Assembly: GCA_964461295.1 (NCBI GenBank)
Contig: CAYWTX010000246.1
Coordinates: 1 to 13,139, forward strand
Length of the DNA: 13,139 nt
Reading direction: 5' to 3'
Source of the DNA: CAYWTX01 sp964461295
GTDB taxonomy: Bacteria > Planctomycetota > Phycisphaerae > SM23-33
Below are positions 1 through 6,512 of this stretch, in pieces; position 1 is the first letter of the stretch, and each line of letters opens with the position of its first letter. Position numbers and translations under genes: made by a program. The notes under the pieces are model-generated. The model was not told the origin of the DNA and searched no databases. It worked only from the letters and a program-made list of their open reading frames with translations.

Positions 1-546
1 CCCGCGGAGGAGCCGGCGCATGTCTTTCCCATCCTTGATGGGCTTTACGTGAGCGCCGACCCGCCGGCCTGCCTGGGGCAAGGGAACGTCTATCGCCTGA
101 GCGTCTACCACAGCTATCCCACCCCGCTGCATCGCTTTCGCATCGCCGGCACACACGCGGAACTGGCGATTCGGGTCGAGCCGCGGGAAGTGCCTTCGCT
201 TCCGATCAGCCAGATGGTGGAATTCGCCATTCACGTGACGCCGCTGCCCAGTGCCCGTCTGACGGGCGACCGCGTCGCCGTGCCGCTGTCGTTCGCCGCC
301 GACGAGCTGGCGTCGGACAAAACCTGGCCGCTGGCGATTCCCTTGACGCCCGCGGCGGAGCGGGAACTGCGCGACGCCGACGCCGTGGCCATCGGCGCCG
401 TGCAGGTTCGCGTGCGCTGGTGGGCCGGGTGGGAAACCTGGGCGTACGCGGCCGGCTCCGTCGGCATCCTGGCAGCCCTGGCGTGGCGGTGGTGGAGCCG
501 GCGGCGCCGGCGGGCCGCGCGGCCGCGCCTCCCTGCGTCCCCTTGA
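1..546 (+). CDS. C-terminal part of a membrane-anchored extracytoplasmic protein (5' end outside window)
   Basis: The frame is open from the first base of the window to a TGA at 544-546, so the true start lies upstream; the GTG at 49 is only an internal codon. About 181 residues are visible. Most of it alternates hydrophobic and polar residues as a beta-sandwich would (for example VYRLSVYHSYPTPLHRFRI). Near the end is one membrane-spanning stretch (WAYAAGSVGILAALAWRWW) followed at once by an arginine-rich tail (SRRRRRAARPR), which predicts an outside body, one C-terminal helix and a short cytoplasmic end. The beta-rich part loosely recalls the Ig-like accessory domain of CcoG/FixG proteins, but I cannot confirm that. 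It lies 89 bases upstream of a redox membrane cassette and may belong to it. No function is assigned. Confidence 0.75.
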   Translation, partial: PAEEPAHVFPILDGLYVSADPPACLGQGNVYRLSVYHSYPTPLHRFRIAGTHAELAIRVEPREVPSLPISQMVEFAIHVTPLPSARLTGDRVAVPLSFAADELASDKTWPLAIPLTPAAERELRDADAVAIGAVQVRVRWWAGWETWAYAAGSVGILAALAWRWWSRRRRRAARPRLPASP

Positions 547-549
547 CCT

Positions 550-600
550 GGTGGCACAGCTTCTCAAGCTGTGCAGCACAGGTCGGAGACCTGTGCCACC
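550..600. repeat. Two-hairpin palindromic repeat with closing outer arms
   Basis: The outer arms GGTGGCACAG (550-559) and CTGTGCCACC (591-600) are perfect reverse complements. Inside are two perfect 9-bp hairpins with 3-base loops: GCACAGCTT/AAGCTGTGC (554-562/566-574) and GCACAGGTC/GACCTGTGC (576-584/588-596), one base apart. The outer pairing competes with the two hairpins, so the element has two folds. It fills most of the gap between the partial gene and the TauE/SafE-like gene. There is no T tract, so an intrinsic terminator is unlikely. It looks like a REP or MITE-like dispersed unit. Confidence 0.85.
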
Positions 601-635
601 TGATTTCACGACGGTGCATAAGGATCGCTGATCGC

Positions 636-1259
636 ATGTTTCTCGATGACCTCACGACCGGGCTGTTGCTGGGGCTTTCCAGCGGCGTCTATTGTCTCGG
701 CGGCTGCGCGCTGGCGATGGCGCCGCACCTGGCCGGCGGGCCGAGTTGCGGCATCGGCGCGGGGCTCCGGAAGATGGTCGAGTTCTCGGCCGGACGACTG
801 ATCACCTACCTGGTTGCGGGCACGCTGCTGTTCTGGGCGGGCCAGGCCCTGCTGATGAGCCGCGGCGCGCGGATCGCCATCGGAGCGACGGTCCTGGTGC
901 TTGCGGTCCTCCTGCTGCTGCAAGGCGTGGCCAGGAGTTTCCCCGCCGTGCCCCGCTGCGCGCGGCTGGGCGAGACGGCGTGGCTGCGGAGGTACCCGTT
1001 CCTGGCCGGCATGTTCTCAGCCGCGCAGCTTTGTCCCCCGCTGCTGCTGTGCCTGGCGCGGGCGGCCGGCGCGGGAGGTGTGCTGGAAGCGACCGCGTCG
1101 ACGTCCGGCTTCTTCCTGGGCACGATGGCGGTGAGCATGCCCTTGGCCTTGGCGGCCGCGGGCGGGAAATGGCCGGCGGTTCGGGCGACGGCGGCCGTGG
1201 CGTCGCTGTTCTGCGGGCTCTGGTTCGCCGCGGTCGGAGTAGCGGCGATCCTCGGATGA
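636..1259 (+). CDS. TauE/SafE / DsbD-like polytopic membrane protein with paired cysteines
   Basis: This 207-residue protein is almost entirely hydrophobic, with about six predicted membrane helices. Helix 1 carries C20 and C24 in SSGVYCLGGCALAMAPHL. A second conserved-looking site is AQLCPPLLLC (C133, C139). This 'xxC-xxx-C ... LCPP' layout is typical of the sulfite exporter TauE/SafE and UreH/DsbD_2 (cytochrome c biogenesis transmembrane region) proteins, which are often found beside cytochrome oxidase assembly genes and CcoG-like proteins. The role is probably thiol or metal handling across the membrane; the substrate is unknown. ATG 636 is chosen because AAGGA (620-624) precedes it and the hydrophobic helix follows directly; the frame is open further upstream but crosses the repeat. 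The stop overlaps the next start (ATGA), implying translational coupling. Confidence 0.8.
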   Translation: MFLDDLTTGLLLGLSSGVYCLGGCALAMAPHLAGGPSCGIGAGLRKMVEFSAGRLITYLVAGTLLFWAGQALLMSRGARIAIGATVLVLAVLLLLQGVARSFPAVPRCARLGETAWLRRYPFLAGMFSAAQLCPPLLLCLARAAGAGGVLEATASTSGFFLGTMAVSMPLALAAAGGKWPAVRATAAVASLFCGLWFAAVGVAAILG

Positions 1260-2296
1260 GCGACGGGCGCACGGACAGGCTGAAAGAGAAGTTCCGCATG
1301 GGAGCCAAGCGATTCACATTGTGGCGACGGGTAGTCCAGGCCGTATGCTTTGCGGTCATTCTCTACGGCGTGTTCCTCTGGGAGAAGCCCGTCGCAACGC
1401 CTCTGCCGAAGATCGAGGCCGGCACGCCGCGGACCTCGCTCTACCCGCGCGACCGCGCCCTTTGGGTTTCGGGCGCCGACACGGTCCTCGAGATGTATCC
1501 GCCCACGCTGGCCTGCCGCTTCATCGCCAAGGGAGGGGTCTTCAAGGCGTGCGCCCTGCACATGATGAGCGAGAACCTTACCTGGCTGAGCGATCTCAAG
1601 AACGTGCTTCCGCACCTGTTCCTCTTCCTGCTGTTGTCATTCCTGTTCGCCCGGTACTGGTGCGGATGGGTGTGCCCGCTGGGCGCGATCACCGATTCAC
1701 TGAACGGCGTGCGCAAGGCGCTGCGGATTCCCGGCTGGCAGGTCGGTCCGCGAACCGACACCTTTCTCCGCGGCCTGCGCCACTTCCTGCTCTGGGGTTC
1801 GCTGGCCGTGTCGCTCCTGATCGCGCTGCCGGCGTTCGGCCTCAAAGGCGTCAACGACAGCCTCTTCCTGGCCTACTGCCAGATGTGTCCCGCGCGGATC
1901 ATCTACCCCGTGCTGGGCGGCGTCAGCCCGTGCCTCTATGACGTGACGAACTCGATGACGATCTTCCTCACCATGCTGAGCGGCGCTTCGCTGCTGTTCT
2001 TCCTGATGGGCTTCTTCGTGCCGCGGCTATGGTGCCGGGTGTGCGCGATTGGCGCCCTGGTCTCGTACTTCAACCGCGGCGGCGCGGCGTGGATCAGGAA
2101 GGACGCCGGCAAATGCACCTTCTGCGGCGCCTGCCGCCGCTGCTGCCCCATGGACATCGAGATGGTCTACCGCGAACGCCAGCGGCCTGACGTTACGGAC
2201 CCGGCGTGCGTCTATTGCCTCCGCTGCGTCGAGGAGTGCCCGGAGAAGCAATGCCTGGAAGCGAAGCTTCTCGGCCGGACCGTGGCGGAGTCGTGA
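1256..2296 (+). CDS. NapH/CcoG-type membrane-bound [4Fe-4S] ferredoxin protein
   Basis: The protein has 346 residues and starts at the ATGA overlap with the upstream gene (M15 is an alternative start). There are four or more membrane helices, roughly at residues 26-42, 116-134, 170-190 and 235-258. The family signature is the pair of membrane-edge motifs CGWVCPLGA (C136, C140) and CRVCAIGAL (C260, C263), plus CQMCP (C208, C211). The C-terminus is a cytoplasmic two-cluster ferredoxin: C287, C290, C293, C297 followed by P, and C318, C321, C324, C328 followed by P. NapH, CcoG/RdxA, MauN and NosR share this design and pass electrons between quinol or periplasmic carriers and a partner protein. 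The partner here is probably the next gene, whose ATG overlaps this stop (TGATG). The soluble loop at about 43-118 carries two further cysteines of unknown role. Confidence 0.88.
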   Translation: MSDGRTDRLKEKFRMGAKRFTLWRRVVQAVCFAVILYGVFLWEKPVATPLPKIEAGTPRTSLYPRDRALWVSGADTVLEMYPPTLACRFIAKGGVFKACALHMMSENLTWLSDLKNVLPHLFLFLLLSFLFARYWCGWVCPLGAITDSLNGVRKALRIPGWQVGPRTDTFLRGLRHFLLWGSLAVSLLIALPAFGLKGVNDSLFLAYCQMCPARIIYPVLGGVSPCLYDVTNSMTIFLTMLSGASLLFFLMGFFVPRLWCRVCAIGALVSYFNRGGAAWIRKDAGKCTFCGACRRCCPMDIEMVYRERQRPDVTDPACVYCLRCVEECPEKQCLEAKLLGRTVAES

Positions 2297-3486
2297 TGGA
2301 CGCACAGGAACTCTCAAACTGCCTGTCGTACTTCCGCGAGGTGCTCGTGACACGCCGGGCCGAGCGGGAACTCGTCGATTTCGACGGCCCGGTGGTGGGC
2401 ACGTACTGCAACTTCGTCCCCGAGGAGTTGGTCTGGGCGGCCGGCGGGCGAACCATTCGCCTCTGCGGCGGCAGCGCGCAATGGGAGGCGGCGGGCGAGG
2501 AGTTCCTGGCTCGCGACATCTGCCCGGCCGTCAAGGCGGCGGCGGCGCTGCCGAAGATGGACCCAGAGCTCTGGGATCGCCTGGACCTGCTGGTCGTCCC
2601 CGCCAGTTGCGATGCCAAGAGAAAGCTGGCCGACACGTTCCGCCGCCGCAAGGCCGTCCACGTGATGGACGTGCCCGCCGTCAGGGATTCCGATTCCGCC
2701 CGCCACTATTGGCTGGGCGAGGTCCAGCGGCTGGCCGAACGCATCGAACAGGTCTTCGGCCGGAAGATCACCCGCGTGAGCCTGGGCCGGGCCGTCCGGC
2801 TTTCGATGCGGCGCGAGTCTGTCTTCCGCGCGCTGGTGGACCTGCGGCACGGGGCCGGCGACGACGGCTCGCTTCTGACGGGCGAGCAATTCCAGTTCGC
2901 CGCGGGCGCCTCGTTCGCCGATGAGCCGTCGCGCTACGCGGACCGGCTGGCCACATTGGTCGAGGCCCTTCAGGCGGCCCGGCGCGCCGGCTTCTGTGCG
3001 GCCCAGCCTGGGGCCATTCGCGTCATGCTCGCCGGGGCGCCCCTGATCCACCCCAACTACAAACTGCTGCGGATCATCGAGGAAGCCGGCGCCGTGGTGG
3101 TGGCCGACGACTCGTGTGCCGGAACACATCGCCTCCATCAGCACCTGGCGCCTCGCGACTGGTCGGGCCGCGAGTTGCTCAAGGCCCTGGCCGACAAGAC
3201 TCTCCTGCCCAGCCTGTGCCCATGCTTCGCTTCCTCAGAGGACCGCATGGTGAGGATCCGCGAACTGATCCGCGCCTCCCGGGCCGGCGGCGTCATCTAC
3301 CACCAGCTCCGCAACTGCGCCCTGTTTGCCGCCGAAAGCGAGATCCTGCGGCGCGAACTCCAGCCGGAGGCCGTCCCCTTGTTGGTCGTCAACACCGATT
3401 ACGGACCTGGCGATACCGAATACCTGCGGACCCGCGTCCAGGCCTTCCTGGAGATGCTGGCTGCGATGGGGCCGGCCTTGCCGTAG
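2296..3486 (+). CDS. 2-hydroxyacyl-CoA dehydratase family protein (HGD-D), probably double-cubane type
   Basis: This 396-residue soluble protein carries the family's hallmarks in order: GTYCNFVPEELVWAAG (C38), a CPAVKAA segment (C76), VVPASCDAKRK (C105), ADDSCAGTHRL (C274), CPCF (C308, C310), a GVIYHQLRNC segment (C341) and a VVNTDYGPGDTEYLRTRV segment. The length fits HgdB/FldC-type dehydratase subunits and the stand-alone double-cubane cluster proteins (DCCP). Cysteines at 38, 76, 105, 274, 308/310 and 341 exceed the three of a simple [4Fe-4S] dehydratase subunit, which favours DCCP. Such enzymes do low-potential reductions driven by an ASKHA ATPase activator. No activator and no second dehydratase subunit lies in the window. 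The start is ATG 2296, overlapping the previous stop; CGGAG at 2286-2290 may serve as its ribosome site. Family is confident; substrate and cluster type are inferred. Confidence 0.88.
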   Translation: MDAQELSNCLSYFREVLVTRRAERELVDFDGPVVGTYCNFVPEELVWAAGGRTIRLCGGSAQWEAAGEEFLARDICPAVKAAAALPKMDPELWDRLDLLVVPASCDAKRKLADTFRRRKAVHVMDVPAVRDSDSARHYWLGEVQRLAERIEQVFGRKITRVSLGRAVRLSMRRESVFRALVDLRHGAGDDGSLLTGEQFQFAAGASFADEPSRYADRLATLVEALQAARRAGFCAAQPGAIRVMLAGAPLIHPNYKLLRIIEEAGAVVVADDSCAGTHRLHQHLAPRDWSGRELLKALADKTLLPSLCPCFASSEDRMVRIRELIRASRAGGVIYHQLRNCALFAAESEILRRELQPEAVPLLVVNTDYGPGDTEYLRTRVQAFLEMLAAMGPALP

Positions 3487-3876
3487 GTGCCAACTGGCCT
3501 TGCCCGCTCTTGCCGTTCCTCGGCGTGGGCAGCGCGAAACGGCCAGGCCACAGCGGGCGACGCGACATTTCGCGCGGGCGCGAGCCGCTTCGACACGCAC
3601 GGCGCGCGAAGGAACATGCCCAGGTCGGTCGGGCGACGCCGCACAACTCGCGTATCGGCGCGTGGGACGGGCAACGCTCGACGAAGCCGGCGAGCGGCCC
3701 GAGAGCGGGCGCGATGGCGCGCAGCCCTCCGGTGGAGGCAGGCAGGGCCCTTGCCGGTGCGGCGGGGGCAACGGATAATCGGCGGCTCCCGAGCCGTGGG
3801 ACCGGCCAATGAGATCTACCCGCTGAAGCGGGCGGGCCGTCGGCAATCGCAATGGCTCCGAAGCAGGAGAGAAACA
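3487..3876 (+). other. 390-base non-coding gap / leader before the glycoside hydrolase
   Basis: The hydrolase frame stays open through this stretch, but its translation is arginine-rich and low in complexity, and no other frame on either strand looks like protein. I found no tRNA and none of the conserved blocks of RNase P RNA or tmRNA. The first 260 bases hold nothing I can name. The last 120 hold a promoter candidate (3751-3779), two small hairpins (CGGCT/AGCCG at 3783-3796 and CCCGC/GCGGG with a TGAA loop at 3819-3832) and a strong ribosome site (AGGAGA, 3865-3870). Confidence 0.6.
3751..3779 (+). promoter_or_regulatory. Candidate sigma70-type promoter for the glycoside hydrolase gene
   Basis: TTGCCG (3751-3756) and GATAAT (3774-3779) are separated by 17 bases, matching the -35/-10 consensus at 4/6 and 5/6 positions. 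Transcription would start near 3786, giving a leader of about 90 bases with two hairpins. The position before an otherwise unpromoted gene supports it; no experiment does. Confidence 0.45.
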
Positions 3877-6147
3877 ATGCCCCTGATGTCCACGTGCGTG
3901 GCGCGGCTGGGAAGCCGCTACAGCATCATCCTTGACCCCGTCCGCAGACAGATCCACTACGGGGCGCTGGGCCTGATGCGCCAGTGCGTCGGCGAACTGG
4001 TGGCCGGGATCGACGATCAGGCCGGCACGTTCACCGTGCTGCCGCTGAGCAAGGCCGGCGGCGACTTCCACAACTGCGACCAGCAGCAGACGATGACGTC
4101 GGTGGTGTACGAGGCCAACTGCCTCAAGATCGGCGTGCGGATGCGGATGACCATCACGGCGCCGTTCTGGCCGCGGGACGAGCGGACGAGCCTGGTGCCG
4201 GCGTACATCGTGCGAATCAAGGTGAGCAGGCCCGGGCGCGTGCGGTGGGAGAAGATAGCCTCCGACGCTCGCCGCAAGGGCGTCGTGCGGCTGGGGATCA
4301 AGCTGCCCGGCGTCGAGGCGAAACAGGCTTCTGGCCGCGTTCGCATGGACTACCCGGTTTCCGTTGGCGGGCGGATGTCCACGGGCGAGGGCGCGGGGCA
4401 GCAGGAGTATGGCGGCGGGCGGCACGTGCCGACCGACGGCGCGAGCACGGACAGGATCGTCCCGCTGGACAGCGGCTGGAGCGTCGTGGACGGCATGCTC
4501 GAAGTGCCGTTCGACCTCAGCGGCGAGGTGCCCGAGCAGGAGTTCGCCGCCGCGATGCTCTGCTGGTGCGGCGATGGGCTGTTCGAGCGGTTCGGCAAGC
4601 CGATGCGGCTGAAGTACACGTCGATGTGGAAGGGGCCGGAAGAGGTGGCGGAGTTTGTCCGCGGCAACTGGCGGCAACTTGTCGCAAAGAGTGAGCGATT
4701 CGACCGACTGATATCGGGCAGTTCGCTGCCGGCCGCGGCGGCGGACCTGACGGCCCAGAGCTTTCAGAGCTACCTGATGTGCACGCTGTGGTGCGTGGGG
4801 GAGCAGCCGAGGGAGTGGTTCAGCGTGTGGGAAGGCTCCTGCTGGTTCAACAGCACGGTGGACGTGACGTACAACGAGGCGATGTTCTACTTCTCGTGCT
4901 GGCCGGAACTGCTGGAGATGCTCTTCGAGGAGTGGGCGCAGCACGCGAACGATTACGCCGAGGAGCGGCGGCGCCGGGCCATCAAGAGCGACGACCACGA
5001 ACCGCTGACGGAGTTCCCCGGCGCGATCATGCAGCACGACATGGGCGCCGGCTGGACCGCCAACGGCCAAAGCTACCACCACATGATGCCGGTGGAGGAG
5101 AACTCCAACTTCCTGCTGATGCTGTACGCCCACGGCGTGTGGTGGGGCAAGCAGGAGTTGTTCAGGAAGTACGCCAGGCTCAGCCGTAGCCTGGCCGAGT
5201 ACCTGTTCTGGACCGACTCGACGGGCAACGGCTTCCCCGACCGCGGCACGGCCAACACCATCGACGACGCCACCCCGGCCGTGCAGTATGGGCGCGACAA
5301 CGTCTACCTGGGCATCAAGCGGCTGGCGGCGCTTCACGCTGCTGGACGCATGGCCGAGCAAACGGGCGACGCGGACCTGGCGGCTCGCTGCGCGAAGGAA
5401 GTCCGTAGGGCGGTGAAGACGCTGAACGCCGGCTGGCTGGGCGACCACTGGGGCGTGTGCCTCGACAAGTCGGCCGTCGGATTGATCGACTGCTGGACGA
5501 AGAAACCCCTGGACTACAAGGTGCTGCCCGGCTGGGACGCCTACAGCCTGTACACGACCAACGGGCTGCTGATGCTGATGATGATCGACGACCTGCCGCC
5601 GGGGCTGGATCGCCGCAAGCTGCGCAGCGACGTGGTGAACGCCGCGGCCGCGAGCATGACCACCTACGGCTGCGGGCACAGTTCGATGGACAAGGAGAAC
5701 ATGTGGGTCTCAATGAACGTCTGGCGCGACTGTGCGGCGGGGTACCTCGGCATCGACATGCTGGTCAACTGCGAGCGGTACTGGAACCAGCAGGTGTACG
5801 GCAACGGGATCGGGTCGGAGAAGCCCAACTGCTTCACCGAGACGAGCCTGACGAACAACCTGGTGTGGTATCCGCGCGGAGCGGCGACGTTCGGGCTGCT
5901 GCTGTCCACCTCTGGACTGGCGAAGAAGGGCGAGTCGGCGGCGGTGTCGCCGATCGCGACGGGCACATGGCCGCTGCTGCCGCTGGCAGACTGGAAGCGG
6001 GGCAAGGTGCCGACTGTGGAGATTGACGCGGCCCAGGAGACCGGCGAGGTGAGGGTTCCGGGGGCACAGGAACAGGGCAGGAAGCGCCCTGCCGCGGGCC
6101 CGAGGCAGGCGCAACGCGGTACGAAGAGCAGGAAAGGGCGGAAGTAG
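3877..6147 (+). CDS. GH52-like (clan GH-O) glycoside hydrolase, cytosolic
   Basis: The product has 756 residues. ATG 3877 is chosen because AGGAGA (3865-3870) sits six bases upstream and the open frame before it is non-coding in character. There is no signal peptide, so it should act in the cytosol on imported oligosaccharides. The N-terminal half is beta-rich and the C-terminal half is helical, as in a beta-sandwich plus (alpha/alpha)6 barrel. From memory of the family, three segments resemble GH52 beta-xylosidases: a WEGSCWFNSTVDVT stretch (E319, nucleophile candidate), EFPGAIMQHDMGAG, and a TIDDATPAVQYGRDNVYLG stretch (D463/D464, acid/base candidate). GH116 glucosylceramidases share the clan and remain possible. 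Odd feature: the last 45 or so residues form a Lys/Arg/Gln/Gly-rich tail not expected in the family. The linkage specificity is unknown. Confidence 0.65.
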   Translation: MPLMSTCVARLGSRYSIILDPVRRQIHYGALGLMRQCVGELVAGIDDQAGTFTVLPLSKAGGDFHNCDQQQTMTSVVYEANCLKIGVRMRMTITAPFWPRDERTSLVPAYIVRIKVSRPGRVRWEKIASDARRKGVVRLGIKLPGVEAKQASGRVRMDYPVSVGGRMSTGEGAGQQEYGGGRHVPTDGASTDRIVPLDSGWSVVDGMLEVPFDLSGEVPEQEFAAAMLCWCGDGLFERFGKPMRLKYTSMWKGPEEVAEFVRGNWRQLVAKSERFDRLISGSSLPAAAADLTAQSFQSYLMCTLWCVGEQPREWFSVWEGSCWFNSTVDVTYNEAMFYFSCWPELLEMLFEEWAQHANDYAEERRRRAIKSDDHEPLTEFPGAIMQHDMGAGWTANGQSYHHMMPVEENSNFLLMLYAHGVWWGKQELFRKYARLSRSLAEYLFWTDSTGNGFPDRGTANTIDDATPAVQYGRDNVYLGIKRLAALHAAGRMAEQTGDADLAARCAKEVRRAVKTLNAGWLGDHWGVCLDKSAVGLIDCWTKKPLDYKVLPGWDAYSLYTTNGLLMLMMIDDLPPGLDRRKLRSDVVNAAAASMTTYGCGHSSMDKENMWVSMNVWRDCAAGYLGIDMLVNCERYWNQQVYGNGIGSEKPNCFTETSLTNNLVWYPRGAATFGLLLSTSGLAKKGESAAVSPIATGTWPLLPLADWKRGKVPTVEIDAAQETGEVRVPGAQEQGRKRPAAGPRQAQRGTKSRKGRK

Positions 6148-6277
6148 GGCGATTGTATTACGGTATGGCCGCAAGAAACCTGAGATGTGCTCTGGTTTTC
6201 TTCAGCCTCAAGCATAACTCAAGCCATTCGAGTTGGTTATGCTCACGCAAGCAAAACGAGAAAAACTGGAAATTGCC

Positions 6278-6306
6278 TTGGCCCTATCGGGCTGCGAAGC
6301 TATATT
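6278..6306 (+). promoter_or_regulatory. Candidate sigma70-type promoter inside the gap
   Basis: TTGGCC (6278-6283) and TATATT (6301-6306) are separated by exactly 17 bases (4/6 and 5/6 consensus matches). No protein gene follows on this strand, but a strong terminator lies about 95 bases downstream, so it could drive a short RNA. Confidence 0.35.
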
Positions 6307-6312
6307 GGTAAT

Positions 6313-6401
6313 AGAGCGAGCGAGAGGGATCTCCCTCCCAAATGGGTCCCTCCGGCCGGCAGGGCTTCTGTCCTCCTTTCCCCTGCCGGCCGATTTTTTT
6401 T
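6313..6401 (+). ncRNA. Possible small RNA of about 90 nt
   Basis: The span from the predicted start of the 6278-6306 promoter to the end of the T tract would give a compact transcript. It has a purine-rich 5' end, an internal G/C-rich stretch (GGGATCTCCCTCCC and GGGTCCCTCC can pair partly) and a perfect terminator stem. It matches no RNA family I recognise. The alternative is that the terminator simply ends a long 3' tail of the hydrolase mRNA. Confidence 0.25.
6353..6401 (+). terminator. Strong intrinsic terminator
   Basis: CGGCCGGCAGGG (6353-6364) pairs perfectly with CCCTGCCGGCCG (6381-6392), a 12-bp stem with a 16-base loop, followed by A and eight Ts (6394-6401). The T tract follows only on the + strand. 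It ends transcription from the glycoside hydrolase gene, 206 bases after its stop, or from a small RNA promoter inside the gap. Confidence 0.88.
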
Positions 6402-6410
6402 GCGGGGAAG

Positions 6411-6440
6411 ACACCCCGAGCACGCGGGGCCGGGGCTTGG
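6411..6440. repeat. GC-rich palindromic repeat, copy 1
   Basis: This 30-base stretch matches 8111-8140 in 25 of 30 positions, including an identical 14-base end GGGCCGGGGCTTGG. CCCCG and CGGGG arms make it palindromic. It is one of two copies in the window; the other lies in the break region of the metallo-hydrolase gene. Confidence 0.75.
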
Positions 6441-6466
6441 AGGGGAGACAGAGGCAGAAAGTTTGA

Positions 6467-6485
6467 GGCGTTCGAGTTCAACGCC
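6467..6485 (-). terminator. Weak hairpin downstream of the radical SAM gene
   Basis: GGCGTT (6467-6472) pairs with AACGCC (6480-6485) around a 7-base loop, 28 bases beyond the stop of the - strand radical SAM gene. On that strand it is followed by TCAAACTTTCT, a poor T tract. It may help end the transcript, but this is uncertain. Confidence 0.3.
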
Positions 6486-6512
6486 GTCTAAGGGGGATAC
6501 AGGTCCAGTGCG

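Larger units (their letters stand above)
6148..6512. other. 365-base gap between convergent genes
   Basis: No protein-like frame is present. Bases 6150-6320 are clearly richer in A and T than the surroundings and include a hairpin GCATAAC/GTTATGC (6212-6218/6236-6242). The right part holds a promoter candidate (6278-6306), a strong terminator (6353-6401), a GC-rich repeat copy (6411-6440) and a small hairpin behind the radical SAM gene (6467-6485). Confidence 0.6.

Noticed and set aside
420..635. An N-terminal extension of the TauE/SafE-like protein
   Set aside because: The extension would overlap the end of the upstream gene and translate the palindromic repeat; ATG 636 has a ribosome site and starts directly at the first helix.
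3487..3876. A structured RNA such as RNase P RNA, tmRNA or a riboswitch in the hydrolase leader
   Set aside because: I looked for the conserved blocks (for example GAGGAAAGTCC and ACAGAA of RNase P) on both strands and did not find them; only small hairpins are present.
3235..5679. An 814-codon open frame on the - strand across the hydrolase gene
   Set aside because: It is antisense to a gene with a ribosome site and recognisable motifs; its translation is rich in His, Arg, Ala and Val with no domain. Long antisense frames are expected at this GC content.
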